Source of the DNA: an uncultured Winogradskyella sp.
GTDB taxonomy: Bacteria > Bacteroidota > Bacteroidia > Flavobacteriales > Flavobacteriaceae
DNA: 64,000 nucleotides
NCBI RefSeq assembly: GCF_947496485.1
Contig: NZ_CANMCZ010000006.1
Coordinates: forward strand, 124,001-188,000
Direction: 5' to 3'
Below are positions 1 through 9,208 of this stretch, one piece after another; position 1 is the stretch's first letter, and every line of letters starts with the position of its first letter. A model generated the notes under the pieces. That model was not told where the DNA came from. It ran no database searches and saw only the letters and a program-made list of their open reading frames with translations. Both the position numbers and the translations under genes were made by a program.

Positions 1-3000
1 TACACCTCATTATTTAGTGCTGATGATAAAATGGTTGCAGACTCTCAATTATTTGAAGCTCAATTAGACAAAGGTAGTTATGACATTGGTTCAATGGCTA
101 AACTAACCATTGGCTCAGCTGCAGAGGATATTACTGTAACTGTTGAAATTGAAAAAGACGGAAAAGTTATTATGACGCAATTGGTGCAACTGAATAACTC
201 AAAACAGACGATAACCATTCCTGTTTTAGAAAGTGATTTAGGTGGTTTTGAAGTGCATTGTAGTTTTGCTGCTTTTAACGATTATACCTCTAGAAAATTC
301 AGAGTTAATGTACCTTATCCTAAAACTGATTTAGAAATAGAAACTAAAACCTTTAGAGATAAGTTACAACCAGGACAGGACGAAACTTGGAGCTTTAAAA
401 TTAAAGGACCAAAAGGAGATAAAGTCTCAGCTGAGTTATTAGCAAGCATGTACGATGCCTCATTGGATGAATTCAGAGGACATCAGTGGAGTTTCAACCC
501 AATTAACCGTCCTACATATTATGGTCGTATAAATAAAAACTCTAGACAAAGTTTTGGGACTACAAATTTTAGATTATTTAATAGCTTTAATAGATCTGTA
601 AATTATCCTCAACAAGGTTATGACCGTTTGAATTGGTTTGGTTTTTATTTTGGGAATAATCGTTATTTAAGAAGAAGTGTTATGAAGTCTGAAACTAGGC
701 TATATGACGCAGTAACTATAGAAGAATCGGAATCTTCAAATGAAGCTCCTATGGCTGTAGGTTTAGCCTTGGAAGGAGATGTAAATGGACTTCTTAACAT
801 GTCAGATGATGAATGGAGTCCTAAAAATTCAGATAGTAATTATGGTGATAAATCAGCAAATAAAATTGAAGAAAAAGTAGATTTAGAAAACATCCAAATC
901 CGAAAAAACCTAAACGAAACTGCATTCTTCTTTCCGCAATTACAAACTGATGCAGAAGGCAATGTTAGTTTCAACTTTAAAGCACCAGAAGCTTTGACGA
1001 AATGGAAACTGCAATTATTAGCACACACCAAAAACTTAGAAAGTGCAGTAACGCAATTAGAAGCAGTAACACAAAAAGAGTTGATGGTAATACCAAATGC
1101 ACCACGTTTTTTAAGAGAAGGTGATAAAATTAGAATCAGTACCAAGATTGCAAATCTTACAGACAATGAATTATCTGGTATTGCACAGTTATTATTAACT
1201 GATCCTGTAACAGGAAAATCTATTGATGGTGAATTATCAAATGCATATAACGATTTAGGTTTTAAAGTCGATGCAAAAGGCAATACTCAAGTCACGTGGA
1301 ATATAGAAATCCCTGAAGGCATACAAGCTGTACAATACAAAGTTATTGCAAAATCAGGTGATTTTAGTGATGGTGAGCAAAATGCACTGCCAGTATTAAG
1401 TAACAGAATGTTGGTTACTGAAACTATGCCAATGTGGATTCGATCTAATGAGACAAAGACGTTTACTTTAGATAAGTTGAAAGATAATACCTCAACAACG
1501 CTTAGTCATCATAAGTTAACTTTAGAAATGACTTCTAATCCAGCTTGGTATGCTGTACAAGCATTACCATACTTAATGGAATATCCTTACGATTGTAACG
1601 AGCAAACGTTTTCAAGATACTATGCTAATGCTCTTGCGCAACATATTGTAAAATCAAATCCAAAAATTGAGGCCGTTTTTAATCAATGGAAATCTACTGA
1701 TGCTTTGTTAAGTAACTTAGAGAAGAATGAAGAATTGAAATCATTATTAATTCAAGAAACACCTTGGTTACGAGATGCACAATCTGAAACTGAACAGAAA
1801 AAACGCATCGGTTTATTATTCGATATGAATAAAATGACTAATGAATTAAATTCTGCAAAACGTAAGCTACAGCAAAACCAATTACCTTCTGGAGCTTGGC
1901 CATGGTTTAATGGAGGACGTGATAACAGATATATCACACAACATATCATTGCAGGTTTTGGGCACTTAAAGCAACTTAATGTAGTTTCAACTGAGCATGA
2001 CAATCATGATATGATTATGCTAGCTTTACGCTATTTAGATGCAGAATTTGTAAAAGAGTATAAAGATTTAAAAAAGTATAACAAAGATGTTGATTTAAGC
2101 AAAGATCATTTATCATACACGCAATTACATTATCTCTATGTACGTAGTTTTTATCCTGAAATTACTCCTTCTAAAGAGGTAAAAACAATAATAGATTATT
2201 ACCAAAGTCAGATTCAGAAGTATTGGTTAAAACGCTCTTTGTATGCTAAAGGGTTGATGGCCTTAACAATGCATAGAATGAATGATGCAAAAACTGCTGG
2301 AAAAATTCTAAAATCATTAAAAGAGAATAGTATCACTTCTGATGAATTAGGTATGTATTGGAAAGCCAACACTAATTCTTGGTACTGGTATCAAGCACCT
2401 ATTGAAACACAAGCTTTATTAATTGAAGCTTTTTCCGAGGTTGGAACTATCATTCAAAGCGAAGCGAAGAATCTCGAAGATATTGATAACCTAAAAATCT
2501 GGTTATTAAAAAACAAACAAACCAATCAGTGGAAAACAACTAAAGCAACAACGGAAGCTGTATATGCCTTGTTGTTACAAGGCAGTGATTGGCTAGATGT
2601 TACTGAAATGGTAGATGTTAAAGTTGGTAGCGAAACTATTTCACCTGCAACATTAGAAAATGTAAAACTCGAAGCAGGAACAGGTTACTACAAAACATCG
2701 TGGATAGGTTCAGAAATTAAGTCTGAACAAGCGGATGTTACCATAACTAAAAAAGGAGATGGCATAGCTTGGGGAGCTATGTATTGGCAATACTTTGAGG
2801 ATTTAGATAAAATTACCTCAGCTGAAACACCGTTGAAGTTAAGCAAGAAATTGTTCCTTAAAACGAATACTGATAAAGGAGAAGAGATTTCTGAGATTAC
2901 TTCAGACACTAAATTAAACGTTGGAGATTTAGTTAGAGTAAGAATAGAACTGAGAACTGATCGTTCTATGGAATTTGTACACCTTAAAGATATGCGTGCT

Positions 3001-3249
3001 GCAGGTTTTGAACCTATAAATGTATTATCACAATACAAATGGCAAGATGGTTTAGGATATTATGAAAGTACAAAAGATGCGGCAACAAATTTCTTCATCG
3101 ACTATTTACCAAAAGGTGTTTATGTTTTTGAATACGACTTGCGCGTAAATAATGCTGGTGATATGAGTAATGGTATTAGTACAATTCAATCCATGTATGC
3201 ACCAGAATTTAGTAGTCATAGTGAAGGAATAAGGATAAAGGTTGAGTAG
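1..3249 (+). CDS. Alpha-2-macroglobulin family protein, 5' truncated
   Basis: The frame is open from the first base of the window to the TAG at 3249, so the N-terminus (signal peptide and first macroglobulin domains) lies to the left; about 1,082 codons are visible. The family forms large periplasmic or lipid-anchored protease traps. The hallmark thioester CxEQ is present as C-N-E-Q at 1594-1605 in a YPYDCNEQ context, followed by the helical thioester domain and C-terminal beta domains. A typical A2M segment (ETAFFFPQL, then TKWKLQLLAHT) sits at about 915-1040. The Asp before the Cys is unusual for the more common PYGC form. An in-frame REP-like stretch lies at about 2450-2478. The next gene is a small DoxX-like protein in the same direction. 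Family assignment is firm; the trapped protease is unknown. Confidence 0.93.
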   Translation, partial: YTSLFSADDKMVADSQLFEAQLDKGSYDIGSMAKLTIGSAAEDITVTVEIEKDGKVIMTQLVQLNNSKQTITIPVLESDLGGFEVHCSFAAFNDYTSRKFRVNVPYPKTDLEIETKTFRDKLQPGQDETWSFKIKGPKGDKVSAELLASMYDASLDEFRGHQWSFNPINRPTYYGRINKNSRQSFGTTNFRLFNSFNRSVNYPQQGYDRLNWFGFYFGNNRYLRRSVMKSETRLYDAVTIEESESSNEAPMAVGLALEGDVNGLLNMSDDEWSPKNSDSNYGDKSANKIEEKVDLENIQIRKNLNETAFFFPQLQTDAEGNVSFNFKAPEALTKWKLQLLAHTKNLESAVTQLEAVTQKELMVIPNAPRFLREGDKIRISTKIANLTDNELSGIAQLLLTDPVTGKSIDGELSNAYNDLGFKVDAKGNTQVTWNIEIPEGIQAVQYKVIAKSGDFSDGEQNALPVLSNRMLVTETMPMWIRSNETKTFTLDKLKDNTSTTLSHHKLTLEMTSNPAWYAVQALPYLMEYPYDCNEQTFSRYYANALAQHIVKSNPKIEAVFNQWKSTDALLSNLEKNEELKSLLIQETPWLRDAQSETEQKKRIGLLFDMNKMTNELNSAKRKLQQNQLPSGAWPWFNGGRDNRYITQHIIAGFGHLKQLNVVSTEHDNHDMIMLALRYLDAEFVKEYKDLKKYNKDVDLSKDHLSYTQLHYLYVRSFYPEITPSKEVKTIIDYYQSQIQKYWLKRSLYAKGLMALTMHRMNDAKTAGKILKSLKENSITSDELGMYWKANTNSWYWYQAPIETQALLIEAFSEVGTIIQSEAKNLEDIDNLKIWLLKNKQTNQWKTTKATTEAVYALLLQGSDWLDVTEMVDVKVGSETISPATLENVKLEAGTGYYKTSWIGSEIKSEQADVTITKKGDGIAWGAMYWQYFEDLDKITSAETPLKLSKKLFLKTNTDKGEEISEITSDTKLNVGDLVRVRIELRTDRSMEFVHLKDMRAAGFEPINVLSQYKWQDGLGYYESTKDAATNFFIDYLPKGVYVFEYDLRVNNAGDMSNGISTIQSMYAPEFSSHSEGIRIKVE
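2450..2478. repeat. REP-like element inside the macroglobulin coding frame
   Basis: Read on the minus strand this stretch starts GATTCT, continues with a TCGCTTCGCT core and ends GAATGA. This matches in layout the intergenic palindrome at 59824-59848 (GATTCT...AGAATGAC). In frame it encodes the peptide IIQSEAKNLED between better-structured regions of the macroglobulin. I recognise this as a repeat type seen often between genes in Bacteroidota; that recognition comes from memory, not from a search. Confidence 0.5.
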
Positions 3250-3292
3250 TTAATTTTTTCTATCTTTATAGGACTAACTAAAGCTAAAAATT

Positions 3293-3664
3293 ATGAATCC
3301 AACTGTTTTTAAAGTTATCCGAGTTATTTTTGGAGTGTTACTAGTCATATTTGGCGCGAATAAGTTTTTCAACTTTATGCCAGCACCAGAAGAGATGCCA
3401 GAATCGATTATCAACTATATGACTGCTTTGATGTCTACGAAAACCATAGATTTGGTTGGCATTGTAGAAATTGTAGCAGGTTTAGCTTTTATATTCAATA
3501 AATATGGCGGATTATTAGCCATTATCTTAATGAGTATTTCAATAAACGCAGTATTGTTTCATGCCTTTTTAGGTCCAGCAGATATTTACGGAGCTATTGT
3601 ATTACTAATTTTAAATATTGTAATGCTGTTTGGCTATAAACATCAATATAAGGATATGCTCTAA
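3293..3664 (+). CDS. DoxX-like small membrane protein
   Basis: This 123-residue protein has four hydrophobic helices (roughly residues 7-25, 50-70, 73-93 and 98-116) and the short polar loops of the DoxX/DoxD-like family. The first loop contains FGANKFFNFMP, a typical DoxX-type sequence. Family members are inner-membrane proteins of mostly unknown function; some are linked to redox or thiol stress. It begins 43 bases after the macroglobulin stop and ends at a strong bidirectional terminator, so it may share the upstream transcript. Specific function is unknown. Confidence 0.8.
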   Translation: MNPTVFKVIRVIFGVLLVIFGANKFFNFMPAPEEMPESIINYMTALMSTKTIDLVGIVEIVAGLAFIFNKYGGLLAIILMSISINAVLFHAFLGPADIYGAIVLLILNIVMLFGYKHQYKDML

Positions 3665-3672
3665 TAAAAAAT

Positions 3673-3702
3673 AAAAAAGGCTTCCATTGGGAAACCTTTT
3701 TT
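3673..3702. terminator. Bidirectional rho-independent terminator
   Basis: A 13-base-pair stem with one mismatch (3673-3685 with 3690-3702) surrounds a four-base loop. It has A6 on one side and T6 on the other, so it can end both the DoxX-like gene (plus) and the SDR gene (minus). Confidence 0.85.
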
Positions 3703-3706
3703 ATTT

Positions 3707-4435
3707 CTATTTACTACTTGGAGGTGTTGTTGGTCTTACTTCAATTTTACTTGGCAAAGTTCTTGGATTCATTTTTAATAAATCCACAACCAATTCTCCA
3801 ATATCTTCAATCTGAATTTTCCATGCTCCTTTTTCATTCGGTTCATTGCTATTGAAATAGGTTGAAACCGAACCTGGCATAATAGTACTAACCTTTACTC
3901 CGTACTTACGTAAATCTAACATTACAGCTTGGGTAAAACCGGTAACACCAAATTTACTAGCGTTATAAGCTGAACCTCCTGCAAAGAAATTTGTACCAGC
4001 TAAACTCGAAATTGTAATATAATACCCTTTGGAATTTTTTAATGCATCTACACTAGCTTTAATGGAGTTAAAAACACCTGTAAGATTAGTATCTATAACA
4101 TCATTCCACTGTTCTGAAGTTAGATCTTCAATACTACCAAAGTGACCAAGACCTGCATTGGCAACCACAATATCTAGTTGCCCAAAAGTTTTCAGTGCCT
4201 GGTTCACAGCTTCTTTTTGACTTTCGAGTCGTCTTACATCGGCTTGAACTCCAATGACAGAACCTGTTGTATTTGTTTTTCTGGCTAAAGATTCTGCAGC
4301 TTCGTTAGCTGCCTTTTCATTACGACTTGTAATGACCACTTTTAATCCTTGATTGAGAAGTGCTTCCGCAACACCATATCCTATTCCTTTTGTACCTCCT
4401 GTAATCAGCGCTACTTTTCCTTTTAATCTTTCCAT
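3707..4435 (-). CDS. Short-chain dehydrogenase/reductase (SDR family)
   Basis: A 242-residue classical SDR. The cofactor motif TGGTKGIG is at residues 12-19, the structural NAG at 93-95, and the catalytic set is Ser144, Tyr157 and Lys161 (SAYNASK). These make it an NAD(P)(H)-dependent oxidoreductase of the FabG/3-ketoacyl reductase-like group, cytoplasmic, substrate unknown. The short Pro/Ser tail (RPTTPPSSK) is unusual but leaves the fold intact. It stands alone between the terminator at its 3' end and the DinB-like gene. Class is certain; substrate cannot be inferred. Confidence 0.92.
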   Translation of the reverse strand: MERLKGKVALITGGTKGIGYGVAEALLNQGLKVVITSRNEKAANEAAESLARKTNTTGSVIGVQADVRRLESQKEAVNQALKTFGQLDIVVANAGLGHFGSIEDLTSEQWNDVIDTNLTGVFNSIKASVDALKNSKGYYITISSLAGTNFFAGGSAYNASKFGVTGFTQAVMLDLRKYGVKVSTIMPGSVSTYFNSNEPNEKGAWKIQIEDIGELVVDLLKMNPRTLPSKIEVRPTTPPSSK

Positions 4436-4515
4436 AATCTTATTTTTCTATTGAAATCAAAATTACAAAACGAGGAAACAAAGCGGAAGTTTAAACTGTT
4501 ATGAAAATGATAAAA

Positions 4516-5070
4516 TTATGGAATCCTTTTAGTAATCATAGCCAACTGTCCCATATGATTTGCTTGGTGTTCCATAACATGAAACCATGCCCAATGGTTA
4601 CTCATATTTCCAATTTTCTTTTTAAACCATTCGTCATCTTTAGTTTTTAGAAGTTCTTTAGTCTTTTTGCGAACGTTATCATAAATATCCATGTAGTATT
4701 GAATAGGCTTATCCTTAAATTCCTCGCGTGCTTTATCTCCAAGGCTTAAGGCAGTTTCCCATTTTTTCTTTTCTTCAGCATTAAATCCTCTACCTTCAAA
4801 TGTGTATACTTGGTAATACGCCTCTGTCGCTGCTAAATGATAGATTATGGCTCCAGGACTATTAGCATTTTCGTCTAAGAGAAAGTCGGTTCCTTCTTGA
4901 TTTAAATTTCTAACGTTACGTTCTACGCGTTGCTTTAAATTATCGAGCATAGAAATCATGTTTCCTATGTCTTTAGTAAAGCCTTTTGGTGGTTTTATTT
5001 CATTCTGAGCAAATGCAAATGAGGTCGATAAAAATGCCACTAACAGTAAAGTTTTAATTTGATTTTTCAT
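4516..5070 (-). CDS. Exported DinB-family protein
   Basis: A 184-residue protein with an N-terminal signal peptide (cleavage probably after FAFA, residue 21) followed by a DinB four-helix bundle. The metal-binding histidines typical of the family are visible: His78 in IIYHLA, and His168 and His172 in MEHQANHMGQ. DinB-fold proteins are metal-dependent thiol transferases or hydrolases; exported copies are common in Bacteroidota but uncharacterised. It lies on the minus strand between the DUF4136 and SDR genes with gaps of 73-80 bases, so co-transcription is uncertain. Confidence 0.85.
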   Translation of the reverse strand: MKNQIKTLLLVAFLSTSFAFAQNEIKPPKGFTKDIGNMISMLDNLKQRVERNVRNLNQEGTDFLLDENANSPGAIIYHLAATEAYYQVYTFEGRGFNAEEKKKWETALSLGDKAREEFKDKPIQYYMDIYDNVRKKTKELLKTKDDEWFKKKIGNMSNHWAWFHVMEHQANHMGQLAMITKRIP

Positions 5071-5143
5071 TGATTGAATATTTTAGTTTTCTAAAAATAA
5101 AGACCAAAACACTTTTCAACCTGAAGATTAACAGTAGATTAAC

Positions 5144-5665
5144 TTATTTTTTAGGAGGATAACCTTCAAATATCTTTTCAACGAGTTTAGCCAAAGTAGC
5201 TTCGCGTTTTTCAACTGAAGCGTTTGCTTTGTATGTACTCTCACTTACGGCTTGCCAAAACAATTTTTCATTTTGCGATTTGTCTACAAAATCAATAACT
5301 ATTTCTCTAGTATATTGATTTCCACCTAGTGGTATACCAACAGAGACACCACCAAAGCCTCCGGCACCTCCACCTCCAGCACCTACACCAATATTAGGAT
5401 TGTTTCGGTTCATCAGTTCACTACTTTGAATATCAATATAAAAATCTGGACTGTCGGATCGTTTAAGACCCATTGTGGATAGTTTGGCATCTATTGCGCT
5501 GATTATACGAATACTGTCAAACTTACTTAAACCCGTCTGCATATCGTCAAAGTAATCATAAGTTTTGTAATGTGTAAAGTCAGTGGATTTCTCGTAGTCG
5601 TAATTTACTATTGTTCCGCAAGACGTGAACAAAATTGCAATACATAAATATTTGAGGGTTTTCAT
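5144..5665 (-). CDS. DUF4136 lipoprotein
   Basis: A 173-residue protein with a lipoprotein signal (ILFTSCG, lipidated Cys16), so probably anchored in the outer membrane facing the periplasm. The mature part matches the DUF4136 pattern: an early YDYEKSTDFTHYKTYDYF region, a mid segment DIQSSE, and a C-terminal IVIDFVDKSQNEKLFWQA strand pair. A glycine-rich loop (GVGAGGGGAGG) sits in the middle. Function of the family is unknown. It is followed on the same strand by the DinB-like gene. Confidence 0.85.
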   Translation of the reverse strand: MKTLKYLCIAILFTSCGTIVNYDYEKSTDFTHYKTYDYFDDMQTGLSKFDSIRIISAIDAKLSTMGLKRSDSPDFYIDIQSSELMNRNNPNIGVGAGGGGAGGFGGVSVGIPLGGNQYTREIVIDFVDKSQNEKLFWQAVSESTYKANASVEKREATLAKLVEKIFEGYPPKK

Positions 5666-5719
5666 AGCTTTTTATTTTAAAGATACGAAATCTAGAAAAG
5701 TTATTAATTTAAGATTCTG

Positions 5720-6718
5720 TTAATCATTCAACATCTTCCAAAGTTTATCCTTTAGCTCAGTAAGTCCTTGTTGTGCAACTGAAGAAATAAACATATAATC
5801 AGCTTCTAAATCTTTATCTAAGATAGTAGAAATTTCAGATTTGAGTTCATCGTCCAACATGTCGGATTTTGAGATACAGACAAAACGCTCCTTATCTAAC
5901 ATTTCAGGATTGTAACGCCTCAATTCATCTAACAAAATTTCGTATTGTTCTACAATATCTTTAGCATCAGCCGGAATTAAAAACAACAGAATAGAATTAC
6001 GTTCTATATGCCTTAAAAAGTAGTAACCTAAACCTTTACCTTCGGCTGCACCTTCAATAATACCAGGTATATCTGCCATTACAAAGGATTTGTAATCACG
6101 ATACTCTACTATACCTAAATTAGGTTTTAGTGTAGTGAATTCATAATCTGCAATCTTAGGTTTTGCCGACGTTAAGACGGAAAGAAGTGTTGATTTCCCT
6201 GCATTTGGAAAACCCACTAAACCTACATCTGCTAATATCTTTAACTCTAAGGTAATATGTCGTTCTTCTAAAGGAATACCTGGTTGCGCATAACGTGGAG
6301 TTTGATTTACTGAACTTTTAAAATGCCAGTTACCTCGACCTCCCATTCCACCTTCTGCTACAATCTTTTCTTCTCCATCTTCTGTGATTTCAAATAAAAT
6401 CTCATTAGTCTCTGTATCTCTAACTACAGTTCCTAAAGGCACTTCTAAATAGGCATCTTCACCATCTGCACCAGTACTTCTACCTTTACTTCCGTGTGCA
6501 CCATGGCCAGCTTTAATGTGTCGTTTAAATTTTAAGTGAATTAAAGTCCATAGGTTAGAGTTTCCTTTAAGAATTACATGACCTCCACGACCACCATCTC
6601 CACCATCTGGACCACCTTTTTGTATATATTTTTCCCGGTGTAAATGCGCAGAACCTTTTCCCCCATTTCCAGAGGATACATGCATTTTTACGTAGTCAAC
6701 AAAATTTCCTTCAGTCAT
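5720..6718 (-). CDS. obg: GTPase Obg
   Basis: A 332-residue Obg/CgtA GTPase that binds the 50S ribosome and couples guanine-nucleotide state to ribosome assembly and stress. The glycine-rich OBG domain occupies residues 1-158. The G domain follows with G1 GFPNAGKS (169-176), switch II DIPG (216-219) and the G4-type SKSD near residue 283. There is no C-terminal OCT domain; this short form is normal in Bacteroidota. A small hairpin sits just upstream of the ATG. Downstream of the HPRT-Adk fusion on the same strand, 68 bases away. Confidence 0.97.
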   Translation of the reverse strand: MTEGNFVDYVKMHVSSGNGGKGSAHLHREKYIQKGGPDGGDGGRGGHVILKGNSNLWTLIHLKFKRHIKAGHGAHGSKGRSTGADGEDAYLEVPLGTVVRDTETNEILFEITEDGEEKIVAEGGMGGRGNWHFKSSVNQTPRYAQPGIPLEERHITLELKILADVGLVGFPNAGKSTLLSVLTSAKPKIADYEFTTLKPNLGIVEYRDYKSFVMADIPGIIEGAAEGKGLGYYFLRHIERNSILLFLIPADAKDIVEQYEILLDELRRYNPEMLDKERFVCISKSDMLDDELKSEISTILDKDLEADYMFISSVAQQGLTELKDKLWKMLND

Positions 6719-6723
6719 GTTTA

Positions 6724-6742
6724 TTTCCCACGATAGTGGAAA
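6724..6742 (-). promoter_or_regulatory. Start-proximal 5'UTR hairpin before obg
   Basis: On the minus strand a CCAC/GTGG stem with flanking TTT/AAA pairs ends a few bases before the obg start, giving the layout TTCCAC-loop-GTGG-GAAATAAACATG. The same layout stands before purK (8027-8044) and before the methyltransferase gene at 29371. Confidence 0.6.
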
Positions 6743-6786
6743 TTTTTTTTAATTAATAAGAAACAAATTCTTGTTTTTGACAAGAA

Positions 6787-7896
6787 TTAAAGTTTATCAA
6801 TGACTGAACTCAACCGTACAGTAATATCTTCAATGCTACCAACACCATCAACACCAAAGTATTTGTCTTGTGCAGCATAGTAATCTTTCAAAATTGCTGT
6901 TTTAGTATAGTATTCCTTAATTCGGTTTCGAATAATACTTTCGTCAGCATCATCTGCTCTTCCACTGGTTTTTCCTCTTTCCAGTAAACGTTTTACCAAT
7001 ACTTCATCATCAACTTCTAATGCAACCATAGCATTAATCTGAGAATCTTTGCTATCCATTAATTCGTCGAGTGCTTTAGCTTGTGCATTTGTTCTTGGGA
7101 AACCGTCAAAAATAAAACCTTTAGCATGTGCATTTTTTTCAACTTCTTTGTTTAGCATGTCTATAGTCACTTGGTCTGGTACCAATTCACCTTTATCCAT
7201 GTAAGACTTAGCCAACATACCCAATGCCGTTTCATTTTTAATATTGTATCTAAATACATCTCCTGTAGAGATATGTACTAAATCATATTTTTCTTTTAAG
7301 AAGTTAGCTTGTGTTCCTTTGCCTGCTCCTGGAGGTCCAAATAGCACTAAGTTAGTCATGTGTTGTGTTGTTTTTAATTGATATACATCTGGCAAATCTC
7401 TTCCCAAGCCATCGTAATCTAAGCCATAGCCTACAATAAACTTATCAGGAATTTCTATACCAACATAATGAAGTTTAAAATCTTTGTCATAGGCTTCAGG
7501 TTTATAGAACAATGTCGCAATGATTAGCTCTTTAACTCCTTCATTCTTAAAAATGCGATGCACTTCTTCTAGAGTTTTTCCTGAATCTATTATGTCTTCT
7601 AAAATAACTACTGTACGTCCTGTTAAATCTTGAGTAAGCCCAATCAAACGCTGAATATCTTCAGTCGATTTAACACCTTCGTAAGAGGCGAGCTTAATAA
7701 AAGTGACTTCACAAGGTTTTGGATACTTTTTTACAAAATCGCTAACGAACATAAATGAACCGTTCAAAATACCAATAAACACTGGCATCTCATCACCCAA
7801 GTCAGACGCAATACTATCTACCATGTTTTGCACAGCAATATCAATTTCTTGCTCTGAAATGAAAGGTTTAAAGTATAAATCGTGAAGCTTAATCAA
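6787..7896 (-). CDS. hpt-adk: Fused hypoxanthine phosphoribosyltransferase-adenylate kinase
   Basis: One uninterrupted 369-residue frame holds two purine enzymes. Residues 1-175 are a hypoxanthine/guanine phosphoribosyltransferase with the PRPP loop VILEDIIDSGKT at about 97-108. Residues 181-369 are adenylate kinase with P-loop GPPGAGKGT (187-195), NMP-binding STGDVFR and DGFPR, and a short lid (GRADD). The linker is only about six residues (QLKTTQ) before Met180, which could be an internal start at 7359. The predicted start is TTG: an in-frame TAA lies five codons upstream and no ATG lies between. The gene faces purK-purE, consistent with a purine salvage/synthesis locus. Confidence 0.93.
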   Translation of the reverse strand: MIKLHDLYFKPFISEQEIDIAVQNMVDSIASDLGDEMPVFIGILNGSFMFVSDFVKKYPKPCEVTFIKLASYEGVKSTEDIQRLIGLTQDLTGRTVVILEDIIDSGKTLEEVHRIFKNEGVKELIIATLFYKPEAYDKDFKLHYVGIEIPDKFIVGYGLDYDGLGRDLPDVYQLKTTQHMTNLVLFGPPGAGKGTQANFLKEKYDLVHISTGDVFRYNIKNETALGMLAKSYMDKGELVPDQVTIDMLNKEVEKNAHAKGFIFDGFPRTNAQAKALDELMDSKDSQINAMVALEVDDEVLVKRLLERGKTSGRADDADESIIRNRIKEYYTKTAILKDYYAAQDKYFGVDGVGSIEDITVRLSSVIDKL

Positions 7897-7917
7897 GGTC
7901 TCATTATTTTAGAAATG

Positions 7918-7925
7918 CAAAGATA
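7918..7925 (-). promoter_or_regulatory. -7 box (TATCTTTG) for hpt-adk
   Basis: The minus strand reads TATCTTTG, a perfect TAnnTTTG Bacteroidota -7 element, 22 bases before the TTG start. I do not see a clear -33 TTG at the usual distance. Confidence 0.55.
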
Positions 7926-7990
7926 ATCAATTGATTGAGGATTGACTATTTTTTGATTTACGAATTTAAAAGTATATACCATATTTAGTG

Positions 7991-7998
7991 TATTTTTG
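7991..7998 (+). promoter_or_regulatory. -7 box (TATTTTTG) for purK-purE
   Basis: TATTTTTG matches TAnnTTTG and lies 53 bases before the purK ATG, leaving a leader of about 45 bases that contains the hairpin at 8027-8044. No convincing -33 TTG is present at 17-20 bases upstream. Confidence 0.55.
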
Positions 7999-8026
7999 TG
8001 GTAATTAAAGTTGAATTTTTAAAAGA

Positions 8027-8044
8027 TTTCCACTTTCGTGGAAA
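8027..8044 (+). promoter_or_regulatory. Start-proximal 5'UTR hairpin before purK
   Basis: TTTCCAC-tttc-GTGGAAA is a perfect seven-base-pair hairpin six bases before the ATG, followed by GTAAAC. It sits in the predicted leader and is the best formed of three such structures in the window. Confidence 0.65.
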
Positions 8045-8050
8045 GTAAAC

Positions 8051-9205
8051 ATGAATTATTTTTCTTCAAATTTTAAACTTGGTATACTCGGTGGTGGTCA
8101 ATTGGGTAAAATGCTATTATATGACACTCGTAAATTTGATATTTACACCTGTGTTATGGATCCAAGTGCAGATGCTCCTTCGCGATTGGCTTGCGATGAG
8201 TTTACTGTTGGTGATTTATTAGATTATGATACGGTTGTTAACTTCGGAAAAAAGGTAGATGTCTTAACTATTGAAATTGAAAATGTAAATGTAGACGCCC
8301 TTGAAACACTCGAAGATGAAGGTATAAAAGTATTTCCATCATCAAAAACACTTCGTGTAATACAAAATAAGGCCGTACAGAAATTATTTTATCGCGACCA
8401 TAATATACCAACAGCTGATTTTTCGCGTTTTGCGCATCCTTCCGAAATTCAAGATGCTGTAGAGCATGGAGGATTAAGTTATCCCTTTGTATGGAAAAGT
8501 GCTCGTTTTGGTTATGACGGTACTGGAGTAAAAATTGTAAAACGCTATACAGACACTGTTGATTTACCAAATGTAGAATGTGTAGCCGAGGACTTGATTC
8601 CGTTTAAAAATGAATTAGCTGTCATTGTTGCCAGAAATGAAAAAGGCGATTTAAAAACATATCCTGTGGTAGAGATGGAATTTCATCCTGAAGCTAACCA
8701 AGTAGAATACGTGATTTGTCCTGCACGAATTCCGGAGGCAATTGCAAAAAAAGCTGAATTGGTTGCGCTTAAAACTGCAGCTGCCTTTAAACATGTTGGT
8801 TTATTAGCTGTTGAAATGTTTCAAACTGAAGATGATGAAATTTTAGTCAACGAAGTCGCTCCTAGACCACATAATTCTGGTCATTACAGTATTGAAGGAA
8901 GTTATACATCACAATTTGAACAGCACTTAAGATGTATACTAGGATTACCACTAGGTAATACTGAAAGCAAAGTTGCTGGAGTCATGGTAAATTTAGTTGG
9001 ATCTGAAGATTACACAGGGAATGTAGTGTATAAAAACATTGAGAAAATTATGGCAATGGATGGTGTGACTCCTCATATTTATGGAAAAAAACAAACCAGA
9101 CCGTTCCGAAAAATGGGACACGTAACCATAGTAAATAAAGATATTGCAGTAGCGCGTGAAGTTGCTGAAAAAGTAAAACGTACAATTGAAGTTATAAGTG
9201 AATAA
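8051..9205 (+). CDS. purK: N5-carboxyaminoimidazole ribonucleotide synthase
   Basis: A 384-residue ATP-grasp enzyme that carboxylates AIR with ATP and bicarbonate to N5-CAIR in de novo purine synthesis. The N-terminal Rossmann-like motif LGILGGGQLGKML, the central ATP-grasp segment FVWKSARFGYDGTG and the C-terminal NEVAPRPHNSGHY signature are all present. It is followed three bases later by purE, whose product uses N5-CAIR directly. Length and motifs are normal for the family. Confidence 0.98.
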   Translation: MNYFSSNFKLGILGGGQLGKMLLYDTRKFDIYTCVMDPSADAPSRLACDEFTVGDLLDYDTVVNFGKKVDVLTIEIENVNVDALETLEDEGIKVFPSSKTLRVIQNKAVQKLFYRDHNIPTADFSRFAHPSEIQDAVEHGGLSYPFVWKSARFGYDGTGVKIVKRYTDTVDLPNVECVAEDLIPFKNELAVIVARNEKGDLKTYPVVEMEFHPEANQVEYVICPARIPEAIAKKAELVALKTAAAFKHVGLLAVEMFQTEDDEILVNEVAPRPHNSGHYSIEGSYTSQFEQHLRCILGLPLGNTESKVAGVMVNLVGSEDYTGNVVYKNIEKIMAMDGVTPHIYGKKQTRPFRKMGHVTIVNKDIAVAREVAEKVKRTIEVISE

Positions 9206-9208
9206 ATT

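Noticed and set aside
840..1283. Open frame of about 147 codons on the minus strand inside the macroglobulin gene
   Set aside because: Antisense shadow of a clear A2M frame; no domain, no promoter and low-complexity composition.
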